Assembly (NCBI RefSeq): GCF_030143245.1
Contig: NZ_JARJNS010000001.1
Coordinates: 310,001-374,000 of the forward strand
Length of the DNA: 64,000 bases
Direction of reading: 5' to 3'
From: Rhabdaerophilum sp. SD176
Lineage (GTDB): Bacteria; Pseudomonadota; Alphaproteobacteria; Rhizobiales; Beijerinckiaceae
The notes beneath the pieces are model-generated. The model was not told the DNA's origin, did not search any database, and was given only the letters and a program-made list of their open reading frames with translations. Positions 49,626 through 58,490 of the stretch are shown here, one piece after another (position 1 is the stretch's first letter; the number at the start of each line of letters is the position of its first letter). The position numbers and the translations under genes were made by a program.

Positions 49626-50360
49626 CTACATCCGGTTGGGGTTTGACAGAACGGGACGGACAACCGCCCCGGAACGCGTTTCGACCGGCGCGACGAGCAT
49701 GGCATCGTCACGCCAGTAATCATGGGCAAGGTCGATCTTGCTGAAATCGACCCGGTCGAGCTGGTAGGTCACGCGGGTCGCCACGAACCAGCGCGCCTCG
49801 GGAAGCTGCCCAAACCGGAAGCCTCCGGCCATGTCGCATTGCGTCACACGGACCGCTTCCTTGTGCGCATCCACCAGCGCCGCAGCATCCTCGAACCGGT
49901 TGCCCGCACGGAACACGCTGATCCATTCGCGAAAATACGGCGTATCCGGCACCAGGAACACCTCGCTGCCCGCGCAGCGGACCAGGCGGCCATTCGGGCG
50001 GCGGAGGAACCCCTCCCCGGCAATGGTCGCGGTGCCGCCGGCGCGGAAGGCAAGATGATCCGCCGGGGAATAGGCGACAGCCTTGGGTACGCGCTGCGCA
50101 CAGGCAGCGCCGAACAGGGCCACAGCCACAAGGGCAAGGAAACGCGGCGCGCGGCCAGAAGCCGGCGCCCGGAAAAGGGACAGGGAAATCATTGCGGCAA
50201 CACCTAGAGAAACAACGAATAAAATATTGATTTCAAAAAGATAGAACGCGGCCACGCAAAATGCGGCCGCCATCCCCCGGGCAAAATCGCCCGATCCCGG
50301 GACCAGAAGAACCTGTCCGGAAATCCGAGATGTCAGATCGGCTGCCCGATCACATGCCAT
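49626..50360 (-). CDS. Exported or membrane-anchored hypothetical protein between nuoE and nuoF
   Basis: This is a 244-residue ORF whose N-terminal third has two hydrophobic stretches (about 30-60 and 73-87). The second ends LVAVALFGAACAQ, so an inner start at Met57 would give a lipoprotein-like signal with Cys87. The C-terminal domain (about 90-240) is soluble, with FLRRPNGRLVRCAGSEVFLVPDT and a C-x-MAGGF region. GC is normal. Spacing is 12 bp from nuoE and 3 bp to nuoF. I recognise no family; function is unknown. Confidence 0.65.
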   Translation of the reverse strand: MACDRAADLTSRISGQVLLVPGSGDFARGMAAAFCVAAFYLFEINILFVVSLGVAAMISLSLFRAPASGRAPRFLALVAVALFGAACAQRVPKAVAYSPADHLAFRAGGTATIAGEGFLRRPNGRLVRCAGSEVFLVPDTPYFREWISVFRAGNRFEDAAALVDAHKEAVRVTQCDMAGGFRFGQLPEARWFVATRVTYQLDRVDFSKIDLAHDYWRDDAMLVAPVETRSGAVVRPVLSNPNRM

Positions 50361-50372
50361 CTGCCCTGCCCT

Positions 50373-51512
50373 TCATTCCGCCGGCTTGTCGCCGGCAGCG
50401 TTGGTGGGTCGCCAGCCACTCGCCAGCTTCTTCGACTGGCCGATCCAGTCATCCCGCTTCGCACGCCCCTTGAACCCCTCGAGATTCTGGTCAACCCAGG
50501 CGAGGTTCTGATCGGTCCAGCCGGCGATCTGATCGAAATGGTAGACGCCCATGCGGTTGAGCATCGCCGCCAGCTTCGGCCCGACGCCCCAGATCAGCTC
50601 AAGATCGTCAGCCTTGCCGCCCCGGGCCTTTTTCAGCAGCTCGGGCTTGAACTCATCGCCGACTGGCGCCGGTTCCTCAGCCTTGGCTGCGGGCTTGGCG
50701 GGTGCGGCTTTCGCAGGGGCCGGCTTGGCCTCGACCTTGGCTGCCGGTGCAGCGGCGGGAGCGGGCGCGACCGGAGCCGGAGCGGGAGCTGCAGCGGCTA
50801 CCTTCGCCGCCTCGGCAGCCTTCGCAGCCTCTTCCTTCGCCGCCTTCTGCGCGGCAGCGCGCTCGTCGAAAGCCTTCTTCCAGCTGCCCACCGCCGAGCC
50901 GTCATAGAGGGCGGGGTCAAGCAGCGTCTTGATCGAATCCTTGGGCTCCGACGCCTTCCGGCCATTCTGCGGGCCCACCTTGACCGGCTTGCCGGCAGCA
51001 AGGTCATCCAGCAGCTTGCCGAGCGATTCCTGCGTCAGATCCTCGAAATAATCGTCGTTGATCTGCACCATCGGCGCATTCGTGCAGGCGCCGAGGCATT
51101 CCACCTCGAGCCAGGAGAACTTGCCATCGGCCGAGACATGGCGCTCCTCGCCGATCCGCGCCTTGAGGGTCTTCTTGAGATCCTCCGCGCCCATGCAATG
51201 GCAGGGCACCGTGCCGCAGAGCTGGACAAAATAGGTGCCGACCGGCTCGAGATTGAACATCGTGTAGAAGGTCGCCACTTCCATCACACGGATCGGCGGC
51301 ATGGCGAGCACCTCGGCCACATGCTCGATCGCGGCCTTGGGCAGCCAGCCATTGGCCTGTTTCTGCGCCTGCCAGAGCAGCGGGATGACGGCGGAAGCCT
51401 GCCGGCCCGGCGGATATTTGGCGATCTGGGCCTTCACCCATTCCCGGTTGCTGGCGTCGAACGCGAAGGAAGCCGGTTGGACGGCATCGGGAGCAAGGCG
51501 GCGTACAGACAT
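50373..51512 (-). CDS. nuoE: NADH-quinone oxidoreductase subunit E with long C-terminal extension
   Basis: NuoE carries the N1a 2Fe-2S cluster. The N-terminal 200 residues are standard thioredoxin-fold NuoE: CGTVPCHC (first two ligands) and ECLGACTNAPMVQI (the other two). A long Ala/Pro/Lys-rich linker follows (about 215-300), then a domain at 302-379 starting DDLELIWGVGPKLAAMLNRMG, like the tail of RpsB in this window. Total is 379 residues against about 166 in E. coli. A 140-bp gap upstream contains a TAGAAT hexamer (51534-51539), a weak hint of an internal promoter. Confidence 0.95.
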   Translation of the reverse strand: MSVRRLAPDAVQPASFAFDASNREWVKAQIAKYPPGRQASAVIPLLWQAQKQANGWLPKAAIEHVAEVLAMPPIRVMEVATFYTMFNLEPVGTYFVQLCGTVPCHCMGAEDLKKTLKARIGEERHVSADGKFSWLEVECLGACTNAPMVQINDDYFEDLTQESLGKLLDDLAAGKPVKVGPQNGRKASEPKDSIKTLLDPALYDGSAVGSWKKAFDERAAAQKAAKEEAAKAAEAAKVAAAAPAPAPVAPAPAAAPAAKVEAKPAPAKAAPAKPAAKAEEPAPVGDEFKPELLKKARGGKADDLELIWGVGPKLAAMLNRMGVYHFDQIAGWTDQNLAWVDQNLEGFKGRAKRDDWIGQSKKLASGWRPTNAAGDKPAE

Positions 51513-51652
51513 GGTTCTTCCTCGAACGCGCGGATTCTATCGCGGCGCAGCGAATGACCGGGTCTTACCACCCTTGGCGTGAGGGGCAAGACTGGAAACG
51601 CTAAAAACAAAGATGCAAGGCGACCAAGCGGACAGTGATCCACACCGCCCGC

Positions 51653-52021
51653 TCAGAAACACAGCGAATCCCGGCGCAGGGCGCGGTTCTGGTCCCGGTT
51701 GATGCGCATCAGGCAGGTGCGCAATTCGCCTGAGCGTTGCACCAGCACCACGAAATCCATGCTCCGCTCGGAGGTTCGCTGGATCGCCTTGACCTCGAAA
51801 CCCTGCCGGACCAGCACATCCAGCGTGACGACCGGCTGGTTCGGCAGCGGCGTGCCTGGCAGCCGCGGATTCTGCCCCGGTGGAGCCGGGGGGGTGGGCC
51901 GCTGCGTTGGCGGCGGCCTGACGAAGGGGTCGGGGGCCGGAGCCTGCTGGGCGAGAACCGGAACAGCGAAAGCCGGGGCTGTCGCCAGCAGGAGAAGCAG
52001 CCGGCGCGCCGCGGCCCTCAC
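51653..52021 (-). CDS. Small exported protein of unknown function after nuoD
   Basis: The frame starts at a GTG that overlaps the nuoD stop (GTGA). It gives 122 residues: a signal peptide ([18 protein letters not shown]), a Pro-rich spacer (about 25-65) and a small C-terminal domain with two Cys (TCLMRIN and the final CF). The C-terminal part has a QGFEVKAIQ...[15 protein letters not shown] pattern. I do not recognise the family. Coupling to nuoD says it is made with complex I, but a periplasmic product is unexpected there. Confidence 0.7.
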   Translation of the reverse strand: MRAAARRLLLLLATAPAFAVPVLAQQAPAPDPFVRPPPTQRPTPPAPPGQNPRLPGTPLPNQPVVTLDVLVRQGFEVKAIQRTSERSMDFVVLVQRSGELRTCLMRINRDQNRALRRDSLCF

Positions 52022-53211
52022 CGGTCGACTTCCCCGAACACGATGTCGAGCGAGCCGAGAATGGCCGAGACATCGGCCAGCATATGGCCCTTGCACATGA
52101 AATCCATCGCCGAGAGATGCGCGAAGCCCGGCGCCTTCAGCTTGCAGCGATAGGGCTTGTTGGTGCCGTCGGCGACGAGATAGACGCCGAACTCACCCTT
52201 CGGCGCCTCGACAGCGGCGTAAACCTCGCCGGCCGGCACATGGTAGCCCTCGGTATAGAGCTTGAAATGATGGATCAGCGCTTCCATCGAGCGCTTCATC
52301 TCCCCGCGTTTCGGCGGCACGATCTTGCCGTCGAGCGAGGAAATCGCCGTGCGGCCATCCGGCCCGCGCAGCTTCGCGATGCATTGCTTCATGATGCGGA
52401 CAGACTGCCGCATCTCTTCCATGCGGATGCAGTAGCGGTCGTAATTGTCGCCGTTCTTGCCGATCGGAATGTCGAATTCCATCTCCGAATAGCATTCATA
52501 GGGCATGGAGCGGCGCAGGTCCCAGGCAGCGCCCGAACCGCGGACCATCACGCCCGAAAAGCCCCATTTCCAGCAATCCTCGAGATTGACGATGCCGATA
52601 TCGACATTGCGCTGCTTGAAGATGCGGTTATCGGTCAAAAGCCCTTCGAGATCGTCGCAGAGCTTGAGGAAAGGATCGCAGAAGGCCTCGATATCGTCGA
52701 TCAGGTCCTTCGGCAGGTCCTGGTGCACGCCGCCCGGCCGCACATAGGCCGCATGCATGCGCGCGCCGCAGGCCCGCTCGTAGAAGATCATCAGCTTTTC
52801 GCGCTCTTCGAAGCCCCAGAGCGGCGGCGTGAGCGCGCCGACATCCATCGCCTGCGTGGTGATGTTGAGCAGGTGGCTGAGAAGACGTCCGATTTCCGAA
52901 TAGAGCACGCGGATCAACTGGCCGCGCTTCGGCACGGTGATGCCCAGCAGCCGCTCCACCGCCATGGCGAAGGCATGCTCCTGGTTCATCGGCGCGACAT
53001 AGTCGAGCCGGTCGAAATAGGGCACCGCCTGCAGGTAGGTCTTGTGCTCGATCAGCTTTTCGGTGCCGCGATGCAGCAGGCCGATATGCGGATCGGTGCG
53101 GGTCACCACCTCGCCGTCCAGCTCCAGCACGAGGCGCAGCACGCCATGCGCGGCCGGGTGCTGCGGGCCGAAATTGATGGTGAAATTCCGCATGTTCGGT
53201 TGTTCGGTCAT
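52018..53211 (-). CDS. nuoD: NADH-quinone oxidoreductase subunit D
   Basis: NuoD is the 49-kDa-type subunit that forms the quinone site with NuoB. It has 397 residues, beginning [26 protein letters not shown] with the quinone-binding HPAAH motif. [12 protein letters not shown] (written as [10 protein letters not shown]) and the C-terminal [16 protein letters not shown] are standard. It is a separate gene from nuoC, 10 bp downstream of it. Confidence 0.97.
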   Translation of the reverse strand: MTEQPNMRNFTINFGPQHPAAHGVLRLVLELDGEVVTRTDPHIGLLHRGTEKLIEHKTYLQAVPYFDRLDYVAPMNQEHAFAMAVERLLGITVPKRGQLIRVLYSEIGRLLSHLLNITTQAMDVGALTPPLWGFEEREKLMIFYERACGARMHAAYVRPGGVHQDLPKDLIDDIEAFCDPFLKLCDDLEGLLTDNRIFKQRNVDIGIVNLEDCWKWGFSGVMVRGSGAAWDLRRSMPYECYSEMEFDIPIGKNGDNYDRYCIRMEEMRQSVRIMKQCIAKLRGPDGRTAISSLDGKIVPPKRGEMKRSMEALIHHFKLYTEGYHVPAGEVYAAVEAPKGEFGVYLVADGTNKPYRCKLKAPGFAHLSAMDFMCKGHMLADVSAILGSLDIVFGEVDR

Positions 53212-53221
53212 CGCCAGCCTC

Positions 53222-53824
53222 TCAAGCCTTCGCCTTCTCGTCGCCCGGGAGCACGTAATCGGTGCCCTCCCATGGCGACAGGAAATCGAAATTGCGGAAT
53301 TCCTGGTTGAGCTTCACCGGCTCGTAGACCACGCGCTTCTCCTGGTCGTCGTATCGCACCTCGACGAAGCCGGTCAGCGGGAAATCCTTGCGCAGCGGAT
53401 AGCCCTGGAAGCCATAGTCGGTCAGCAGGCGGCGCAGATCCGGATGGTCGGCGAACAGGATGCCATACATGTCGTAGGCCTCGCGCTCGAACCAGTTGGC
53501 ACCGGGATAGAGGCTGACGATGGACGGGACCGGCGTCGCCTCGTCCGTCTGCACCTTGATGCGGATGCGGCGGACATGGCGCGGCGACATCAGGTGGTAG
53601 ACCACATCGAAGCGGTTCTCGCGGCCCGGATAATCCACGCCGCAAAGGTCCGTGAAGTTGAGAAAGGCGCAATCCGGGTCATCATGCAGGAAGCGCAGGA
53701 CCTCGAGGATCGCGCCGGCCTCGGCATGCAGGGTGAGTTCGCCAAGCGCGATCTCGTGTCCGGTCACCTTGCCCGGCAGGGCCTTCCCGATATGGGCGGC
53801 GAGAATTTCAAGTGCTTCGGACAT
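53222..53824 (-). CDS. nuoC: NADH-quinone oxidoreductase subunit C
   Basis: NuoC is the 30-kDa-type subunit of the connecting module. It has 200 residues. [21 protein letters not shown] and the signature [47 protein letters not shown] (cited by key residues ERE-YDM-GI-F-GHP-type) are complete. The unfused nuoC is the alphaproteobacterial state. The low-GC ORF precedes it by 17 bp. Confidence 0.97.
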   Translation of the reverse strand: MSEALEILAAHIGKALPGKVTGHEIALGELTLHAEAGAILEVLRFLHDDPDCAFLNFTDLCGVDYPGRENRFDVVYHLMSPRHVRRIRIKVQTDEATPVPSIVSLYPGANWFEREAYDMYGILFADHPDLRRLLTDYGFQGYPLRKDFPLTGFVEVRYDDQEKRVVYEPVKLNQEFRNFDFLSPWEGTDYVLPGDEKAKA

Positions 53825-53841
53825 GCCCGCTCTCCGTTGCT

Positions 53842-54387
53842 TTAGTTCTTGTACTCAAAATCGAACCGAAGCGAACCCTTGGCCGAGCTGCGAACGGTGA
53901 AATTCAACTTCGATACAGCTTCAACAATCTGGCGTCCGCGCTCGTCACATTTCGTTGTCGCCCTATCGAGCCCTGCGTCAACCATACTGCGGCAGCGTGT
54001 GGCAAGCCATTCCGCATCGCCCGCATAGGTTTCAGCTCTGCGCTTTACCTCGTCACAATTTTCGCCGCACTTTACCGAGTAATGCCACTTGGATATTGCG
54101 CCTGCCGTGAAGAAAACTGTAGATGGCCTTCGGTCAATAACGCAATGCAACACTTGCTCACCCTTGAGCGGCTTTTCTGTAATAATAGCGTTTAGTTTTA
54201 AGCCAATTCCACATTGTTTTTGTGCCCAGCTTTCCAAATCAACAAGGTCGGCAAGGACCGCTTTGACAAGGTAACGCGAGGATGAAAGGGCTACTCGTTC
54301 CTTGTTGCTGAGTTTTATCCTCGCATCGGCATATCCCGAGGATAGGACCATCAAGATACCGACCGAAACAAGGCAGCGCCAAATCAT
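53842..54387 (-). CDS. Low-GC exported hypothetical protein between nuoB and nuoC
   Basis: This is a 181-residue ORF with a signal peptide ([20 protein letters not shown]) and a Cys-containing soluble domain. The domain has C at [25 protein letters not shown] and TKCDE, that is six cysteines, suggesting disulfides in the periplasm. GC is about 35% in 54181-54240 and 52-58% elsewhere, well under the nuo genes. Its ATG overlaps the nuoB stop by 4 nt. It looks like a foreign gene fitted into the operon; I recognise no family. Confidence 0.7.
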   Translation of the reverse strand: MIWRCLVSVGILMVLSSGYADARIKLSNKERVALSSSRYLVKAVLADLVDLESWAQKQCGIGLKLNAIITEKPLKGEQVLHCVIDRRPSTVFFTAGAISKWHYSVKCGENCDEVKRRAETYAGDAEWLATRCRSMVDAGLDRATTKCDERGRQIVEAVSKLNFTVRSSAKGSLRFDFEYKN

Positions 54388-54962
54388 CGCTCGATCGTCG
54401 CCGTCCGGCGGATCTTCTTCTGCAGCAGCATCACGCCGTAAAGCAGCGCCTCGGCCGTCGGCGGGCAGCCCGGCACGTAGATATCCACTGGCACCACGCG
54501 GTCGCAGCCGCGCACCACGCTGTAGCTGTAATGGTAATAGCCGCCGCCATTGGCGCAGGAGCCCATCGAGATGACGTAGCGTGGCTCCGGCATCTGGTCG
54601 TAGACCTTGCGGAGCGCGGGCGCCATCTTGTTGGTCAGCGTGCCGGCGACGATCATCACGTCGGACTGGCGCGGCGAGGCGCGCGGCGCGAAGCCGAAGC
54701 GCTCGACATCATAGCGCGGCATCGAGAGCTGCATCATTTCCACAGCGCAGCAAGCGAGGCCGAACGTCATCCACATCAGCGAACCCGTCCGCGCCCAGGC
54801 GATCAGGTCATCCGTTGCGGTGACGAGGAAGCCCTTGTCGGCCAGTTCGTTGTTGATCTCGACGAAGAACGGGTCGGTCGCGCCGACCGGCTTGCCGGTA
54901 TTCGGGTCGAGAATGCCCTTCGGAGCGGGGGCGACGAGCGTGTTCATGGTCCCGGAATTCAT
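54384..54962 (-). CDS. nuoB: NADH-quinone oxidoreductase subunit B
   Basis: NuoB holds cluster N2, the last iron-sulfur centre before quinone. It has 192 residues from the ATG at 54962, 4 bp after nuoA. Ligands are in LACCAVEMM (two adjacent Cys), [10 protein letters not shown] and [32 protein letters not shown] is the normal middle block. A later ATG (54947) is also possible, and the frame is open upstream into nuoA. Confidence 0.96.
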   Translation of the reverse strand: MNSGTMNTLVAPAPKGILDPNTGKPVGATDPFFVEINNELADKGFLVTATDDLIAWARTGSLMWMTFGLACCAVEMMQLSMPRYDVERFGFAPRASPRQSDVMIVAGTLTNKMAPALRKVYDQMPEPRYVISMGSCANGGGYYHYSYSVVRGCDRVVPVDIYVPGCPPTAEALLYGVMLLQKKIRRTATIER

Positions 54963-54966
54963 GGCA

Positions 54967-55332
54967 TCAATCCCATTCCAGCGCGCCTTTGCGCCACTCA
55001 TAGACGAAGCCGACCGTCAGCACGCCGAGAAACACCATCATCGACCAGAACCCGAAGGCGCCGATATCCTTCAGGGCCACGGCCCAGGGGAACAGGAACG
55101 CCACTTCGAGGTCGAAGATGATGAAGAGAATGGCCACGAGGTAGAAGCGCACATCGAATTTCATGCGGGCATCGTCGAAAGCGTTGAAGCCGCATTCATA
55201 GGCCGAGACCTTTTCCGGGTCCGGGTTCTGGTAGGCCACCGCGAAGGGCGCGACGAGCAGGGCGATCCCGATCACCAGGGCAATGCCGATGAAGAGAACC
55301 AGCGGGAGATAATCGACGAGCAGTGTTTCCAT
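54967..55332 (-). CDS. nuoA: NADH-quinone oxidoreductase subunit A
   Basis: NuoA is a three-helix membrane subunit at the quinone end. It has 121 residues. The loop with [41 protein letters not shown] (block about 43-83, key residues ECG, R, D, E) is diagnostic. Start ATG 55332 is fixed by conservation, although the frame is open further. It is the first gene of the nuo operon. Confidence 0.97.
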   Translation of the reverse strand: METLLVDYLPLVLFIGIALVIGIALLVAPFAVAYQNPDPEKVSAYECGFNAFDDARMKFDVRFYLVAILFIIFDLEVAFLFPWAVALKDIGAFGFWSMMVFLGVLTVGFVYEWRKGALEWD

Positions 55333-55340
55333 GGCGCTTT

Positions 55341-55369
55341 GGATTAGTCGAGCCCGGCTTTTCGCGCAA
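55341..55369 (-). promoter_or_regulatory. Candidate nuo operon promoter with overlapping inverted repeat
   Basis: TTGCGC (55364-55369) and TAATCC (55341-55346) are 17 bp apart. The predicted start would be only a few bases before the nuoA ATG, which is unusually close. An imperfect inverted repeat (CTTTTCGC / GCGAAAG, 55358-55376) overlaps the -35. The rest of the 308-bp gap up to 55640 shows no gene or clear element, so the true promoter may lie further upstream. Confidence 0.3.
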
Positions 55370-55640
55370 GCGAAAGGGCGCCGCATCCGACGATTTGGCA
55401 ACAGGCTTGGGCTGTCCTCGCCGGCAGGCGGCGCACGGGAGCGGATCATGCGGCAAGGCGCAGGCTTTCTTGCAGCAATGCCCCGGCCCGAAGCGGCCAT
55501 GGCGCTGGAAAAGCACGGGCCCTTGGCTAGTCTTGGCCAGGCTCCGCAGCGCGATTCGCGGAGCGGGGCGTCCAACATTGCGGCCTGTTGCCGGGCAACC
55601 CTGCCCTCCCGGCCTGTCCAGGCCTTTCGGGGGGAAGATC

Positions 55641-56015
55641 ATGATGAAACGGGTTGCGAAGGGCCTGGCGGTTCTGGGCCTTGTGGCCATGGCCGCGATG
55701 CCGGCCTTTGCCAAGGGCCCCGGCGATTGCCGGGTCCAGGGCAAGGAAGGCACCTCGGGCGGCGGCTATAGCGGCAGCGCCTCGCTCACCCAGACCGGCG
55801 CCGAGACCTGGCGAATCGTCTGGAAGATCGGCTCGCAGACCTGGACCGGCTTCGGCATCGGCAATGGCGAGGTTGTGGCACTGAACTTCACCGGCGGCGG
55901 CCGGACCGGCGTGATGCTGCTCATCGCGAAGGAGGATGGCAACGGCTATGCGGCCGCGTGGGCTTATACCGGCGAGAAGGAAGTCGGCTACGAGGAATGG
56001 ACCAAGCGCCGGTAA
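55641..56015 (+). CDS. Small secreted protein, unknown family
   Basis: This is a 124-residue protein with a signal peptide (GLAVLGLVAMAAMPAFA). The Gly-rich, probably all-beta mature part has the pattern CRVQGKEGTSGGGYSGSASL, WRIVWKIGSQTWTGFGIGNG and TGVMLLIAKEDGNGYAAAW. GGGGGAAG lies just before the ATG. It stands alone between nuoA and the DMT permease, on the opposite strand. The alternation of Gly and aromatic residues resembles small lipid- or glycan-binding beta domains, but I do not assign a function. Confidence 0.75.
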   Translation: MMKRVAKGLAVLGLVAMAAMPAFAKGPGDCRVQGKEGTSGGGYSGSASLTQTGAETWRIVWKIGSQTWTGFGIGNGEVVALNFTGGGRTGVMLLIAKEDGNGYAAAWAYTGEKEVGYEEWTKRR

Positions 56016-56124
56016 GCCTGGAGCATTTTCCGACCAGGTGGATACCGGCTGGACGGAAGACAATGCGACAAGACAAGAAGCCGGAGCGGGCGATCTGATT
56101 CGGTCAGAGCGCAGACATTTCCCG

Positions 56125-56994
56125 TCAGCGGATCCGCCGGCTGACCGCAATGGTCGCGACGATGGCGGCGGCGAAAACCAGCGAGAGCGGCGTGATCCGC
56201 TCTCCCAGCAGCGGCGCGGCGGCCAGCATCGACAGGAAGGGTTGAGCCAGCTGCGTCTGGCTGACGCGCAGCGCACCACCGAGCTGCAACCCGCGATACC
56301 AGGCAAAGAAGCCGAGCCACATCGACACGATGGCGAGATAGGCGAAGCTGAGCCACGCCACCGGCGCCACCTCGCCCGGTGGCCAGGTCAGCACCGAAAC
56401 CGGGATGGTCAGCGGCAGGTAGAGCACCAGGATCCACGAGATCACGTGCTCCGGCGGCATCTCGCGCGACAGGCGGGCCCCCAGCACATAGCCGCAGCTG
56501 GCCGAGAGTACGGCGAGCAGCAGCAGACCATCGGCTGCGACGAAGCCGCCCTCGCCCGTCAGCCACGCATACAGCACGACCAGCAGGAAGCCGAGAACCG
56601 CCAGCGCCCAGAAGGCCGGCCGTGCGCGCTCGCGCATCCAGAGCGCCGTCAGCGCCGCCGTACCGAGCGGCAGGGCACCGGAAATCACGGCGGCATGGAC
56701 CGAATCGACATGCTGGACCGCGAGGCCAAGGAAGAGCGGGAAGCCGATCACGATCCCCGCCCCGGCCAGGATCAGCCGGAACGCCTGCACCCGGCTGGGC
56801 CAAGCCGCGCGGATGACCAGCAGATAGAGAATGGCCAGCATGCCGGCCGCTGCGGCACGACCGAAACTGATGAAGACCGGCGGGAGGCCGGGAAATGTCG
56901 GGGTCAGCGTGGCCAGCTTGGTCACCGGCGCTGTCAGCGCAAACAGCGCCACGCCGAGAAACCCGAGCAGGAAGCCCTTTTGGGAAGCAGTCAT
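56125..56994 (-). CDS. EamA/DMT-family transporter
   Basis: This is a 289-residue permease with ten membrane segments in two EamA repeats (about 1-140 and 150-289), the drug/metabolite transporter fold. PVFISFGRAAAAGMLA in the first half and PFLSMLAAAPLLGERI in the second are the typical repeat features. The substrate is unknown. It lies downstream of tRNA-Asp on the same strand (74 bp), so it may be read from the tRNA promoter or have its own. Confidence 0.88.
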   Translation of the reverse strand: MTASQKGFLLGFLGVALFALTAPVTKLATLTPTFPGLPPVFISFGRAAAAGMLAILYLLVIRAAWPSRVQAFRLILAGAGIVIGFPLFLGLAVQHVDSVHAAVISGALPLGTAALTALWMRERARPAFWALAVLGFLLVVLYAWLTGEGGFVAADGLLLLAVLSASCGYVLGARLSREMPPEHVISWILVLYLPLTIPVSVLTWPPGEVAPVAWLSFAYLAIVSMWLGFFAWYRGLQLGGALRVSQTQLAQPFLSMLAAAPLLGERITPLSLVFAAAIVATIAVSRRIR

Positions 56995-57068
56995 CGTCCC
57001 CTCGCGAGGTTGGCAAGATCCGGGTGGTGAAGGACCTGCCCCCTGTTCATGGAAGGGGAGGAGTGGGG

Positions 57069-57145
57069 TGGCGCGGGCGACGGGGCTCGAACCCGCGACC
57101 TCCGGCGTGACAGGCCGGCACTCTAACCGACTGAGCTACGCCCGC
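57069..57145 (-). tRNA. tRNA-Asp (anticodon GTC)
   Basis: A 77-nt cloverleaf with encoded CCA. Acceptor GCGGGCG pairs with CGCCCGC. The anticodon stem CCGGC/GCCGG holds loop CTGTCAC with GTC. The T arm contains GGTTCGAGCCC. The discriminator base is G, as expected for tRNA-Asp. Confidence 0.97.
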
Positions 57146-57186
57146 ATCCATTCCCGCATCGGGGGTGCCCCCCGACGAGGGCCGAA

Positions 57187-57216
57187 CGGTTACGCGATGG
57201 GCGGAGGACCTGTCAA
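57187..57216 (-). promoter_or_regulatory. Promoter of tRNA-Asp
   Basis: TTGACA (57211-57216, within CTTGACA) and TAACCG (57187-57192) are 18 bp apart. The start would lie about 35 bp before the tRNA 5' end. It lies between the ClpP-like gene and the tRNA. Confidence 0.6.
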
Positions 57217-57270
57217 GCACTCCGCACCGAATGTCGGAATCTTTTTGCGGAACCTGCGAAAGCCCGGAGA

Positions 57271-57981
57271 TCAGAGCGATGGCGCGCCGAGCCGGAACCG
57301 GCGCACTTCATTGCTCGAAAGGATGCGGATCTGGTCATGCGGGACCGATTCCGCGAGGCTGATCAGATCCTGGCTGCCGCCGACGCGCGAGACATATTGA
57401 CGGAGCGCGTTGACCTCGCTCGACCCGGCATAGATGCGCTCGCCCTGGGTCCTGCCGCCGGCCGGATCGGCCCGCCACATCCGGGCTGACATGCGGTGGA
57501 CACCGAGTCGTGCCCCTTCCGGAACCACGCGCTTCTTCGCGCCCATGAGCACATAGACACAGGCCGAGGCACAATGGCCGGGCACCACGCCAACCTGTCC
57601 GAAACCGGCCCGGCGACGCGCCTGGCGCTGGGCATCAAGCAGGGTCGGACGGCCGATCACCACGGCGGCGCCAGCATCATGGATCAGCGAGCCGAGCTGC
57701 AGGGCACTCTCGACATTGCCACCGGGCGAATTGAGGAAAACGATCGCATGGAGGCCGGGCCGCTGCAGTTCCTGCCGCAGGAAAGCAGCAAACTTGGCCG
57801 GTGCATCGCGGGTGATCTCGCCCTCGGCAATCACCGCGCGGCGGCATTCGCTGGCATTGCAGGCGCTATCCACCGGGATCGTCGCGAACTCCATCGCAAG
57901 GCCAGGCCCGGCCATCATCAGAGCGAAAAGACCGGCAAGGCCAAGCGGGCCGCGGCCTGGCATCAAAGACAGGAAACGCAT
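57271..57981 (-). CDS. Exported ClpP-fold protein (COG3904-like), copy 1
   Basis: This is a 236-residue protein with a signal peptide (GLAGLFALMMAGPGLA). The ClpP/crotonase-type domain has the oxyanion block FLNSPGGNVESA (82-93), candidate nucleophile Ser139 in GHCASACVYVLMGA, and candidate His162 in LGVHRMS. Spacing between Ser and His is like that in ClpP. Two Cys flank the Ser (CASAC). Such periplasmic ClpP-like proteins have no known ATPase partner. It lies between tRNA-Val and tRNA-Asp. A paralogue lies at 60.7-61.4 kb. Confidence 0.8.
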   Translation of the reverse strand: MRFLSLMPGRGPLGLAGLFALMMAGPGLAMEFATIPVDSACNASECRRAVIAEGEITRDAPAKFAAFLRQELQRPGLHAIVFLNSPGGNVESALQLGSLIHDAGAAVVIGRPTLLDAQRQARRRAGFGQVGVVPGHCASACVYVLMGAKKRVVPEGARLGVHRMSARMWRADPAGGRTQGERIYAGSSEVNALRQYVSRVGGSQDLISLAESVPHDQIRILSSNEVRRFRLGAPSL

Positions 57982-58177
57982 GGATCGAAATCCCCTCACG
58001 CAAACGCACTGTCGGAACAGGACAGCGCGGATATGGTGAAGGAACGAGGTTTCCGAAAGGTTCACGAAAAGGCAAGACCGCGCGACGTCGCAGCGCCGTG
58101 CGGCCGATAGGAAGATCGGTGGGGATATCTGCATGCCGGGCGCGTCTGGCCGGAAGCAATTGAGACAGCGGAGGCTG

Positions 58178-58253
58178 TGGTGGGCGATGAGAGACTCGAA
58201 CTCCCGACATCCTCGGTGTAAACGAGGCGCTCTACCAACTGAGCTAATCGCCC
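58178..58253 (-). tRNA. tRNA-Val (anticodon TAC)
   Basis: A 76-nt cloverleaf with encoded CCA. Acceptor GGGCGAT pairs with ATCGCCC. The anticodon stem CCTCG/CGAGG holds loop TTTACAC with TAC. The T arm has AGTTCGAGTCT and the discriminator is A. Confidence 0.97.
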
Positions 58254-58287
58254 TCGGGGCGTGAAGATGCCGCCGGATCAGCCCGGT

Positions 58288-58317
58288 GGGTAAACACCAT
58301 CCGCCCGGCAATGGCAA
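58288..58317 (-). promoter_or_regulatory. Promoter of tRNA-Val
   Basis: TTGCCA (58312-58317) and TTACCC (58288-58293) are 18 bp apart, with a start expected about 30 bp before the tRNA. Confidence 0.45.
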
Positions 58318-58490
58318 GCGGCCATCCCCCTCGGACGGCCGGCACAAGACCTCCGTCGAGGGCACTTGGCTTCCACCAATGGCGCAGGGCGCACTGGCAC
58401 CGCCTCTGATACAGGTCAAGGCAGCTCCTGCCGGCAGGCGGCAGGATGGCGGTCAGGCCCGGGCAACACGGGCTGGAGGAACCCCGGACG

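Noticed and set aside
57069-58253. Integrated element between the two tRNA genes
   Set aside because: No integrase, no direct repeat of a tRNA 3' end and no mobility gene were found; only one ClpP-like gene lies between them.
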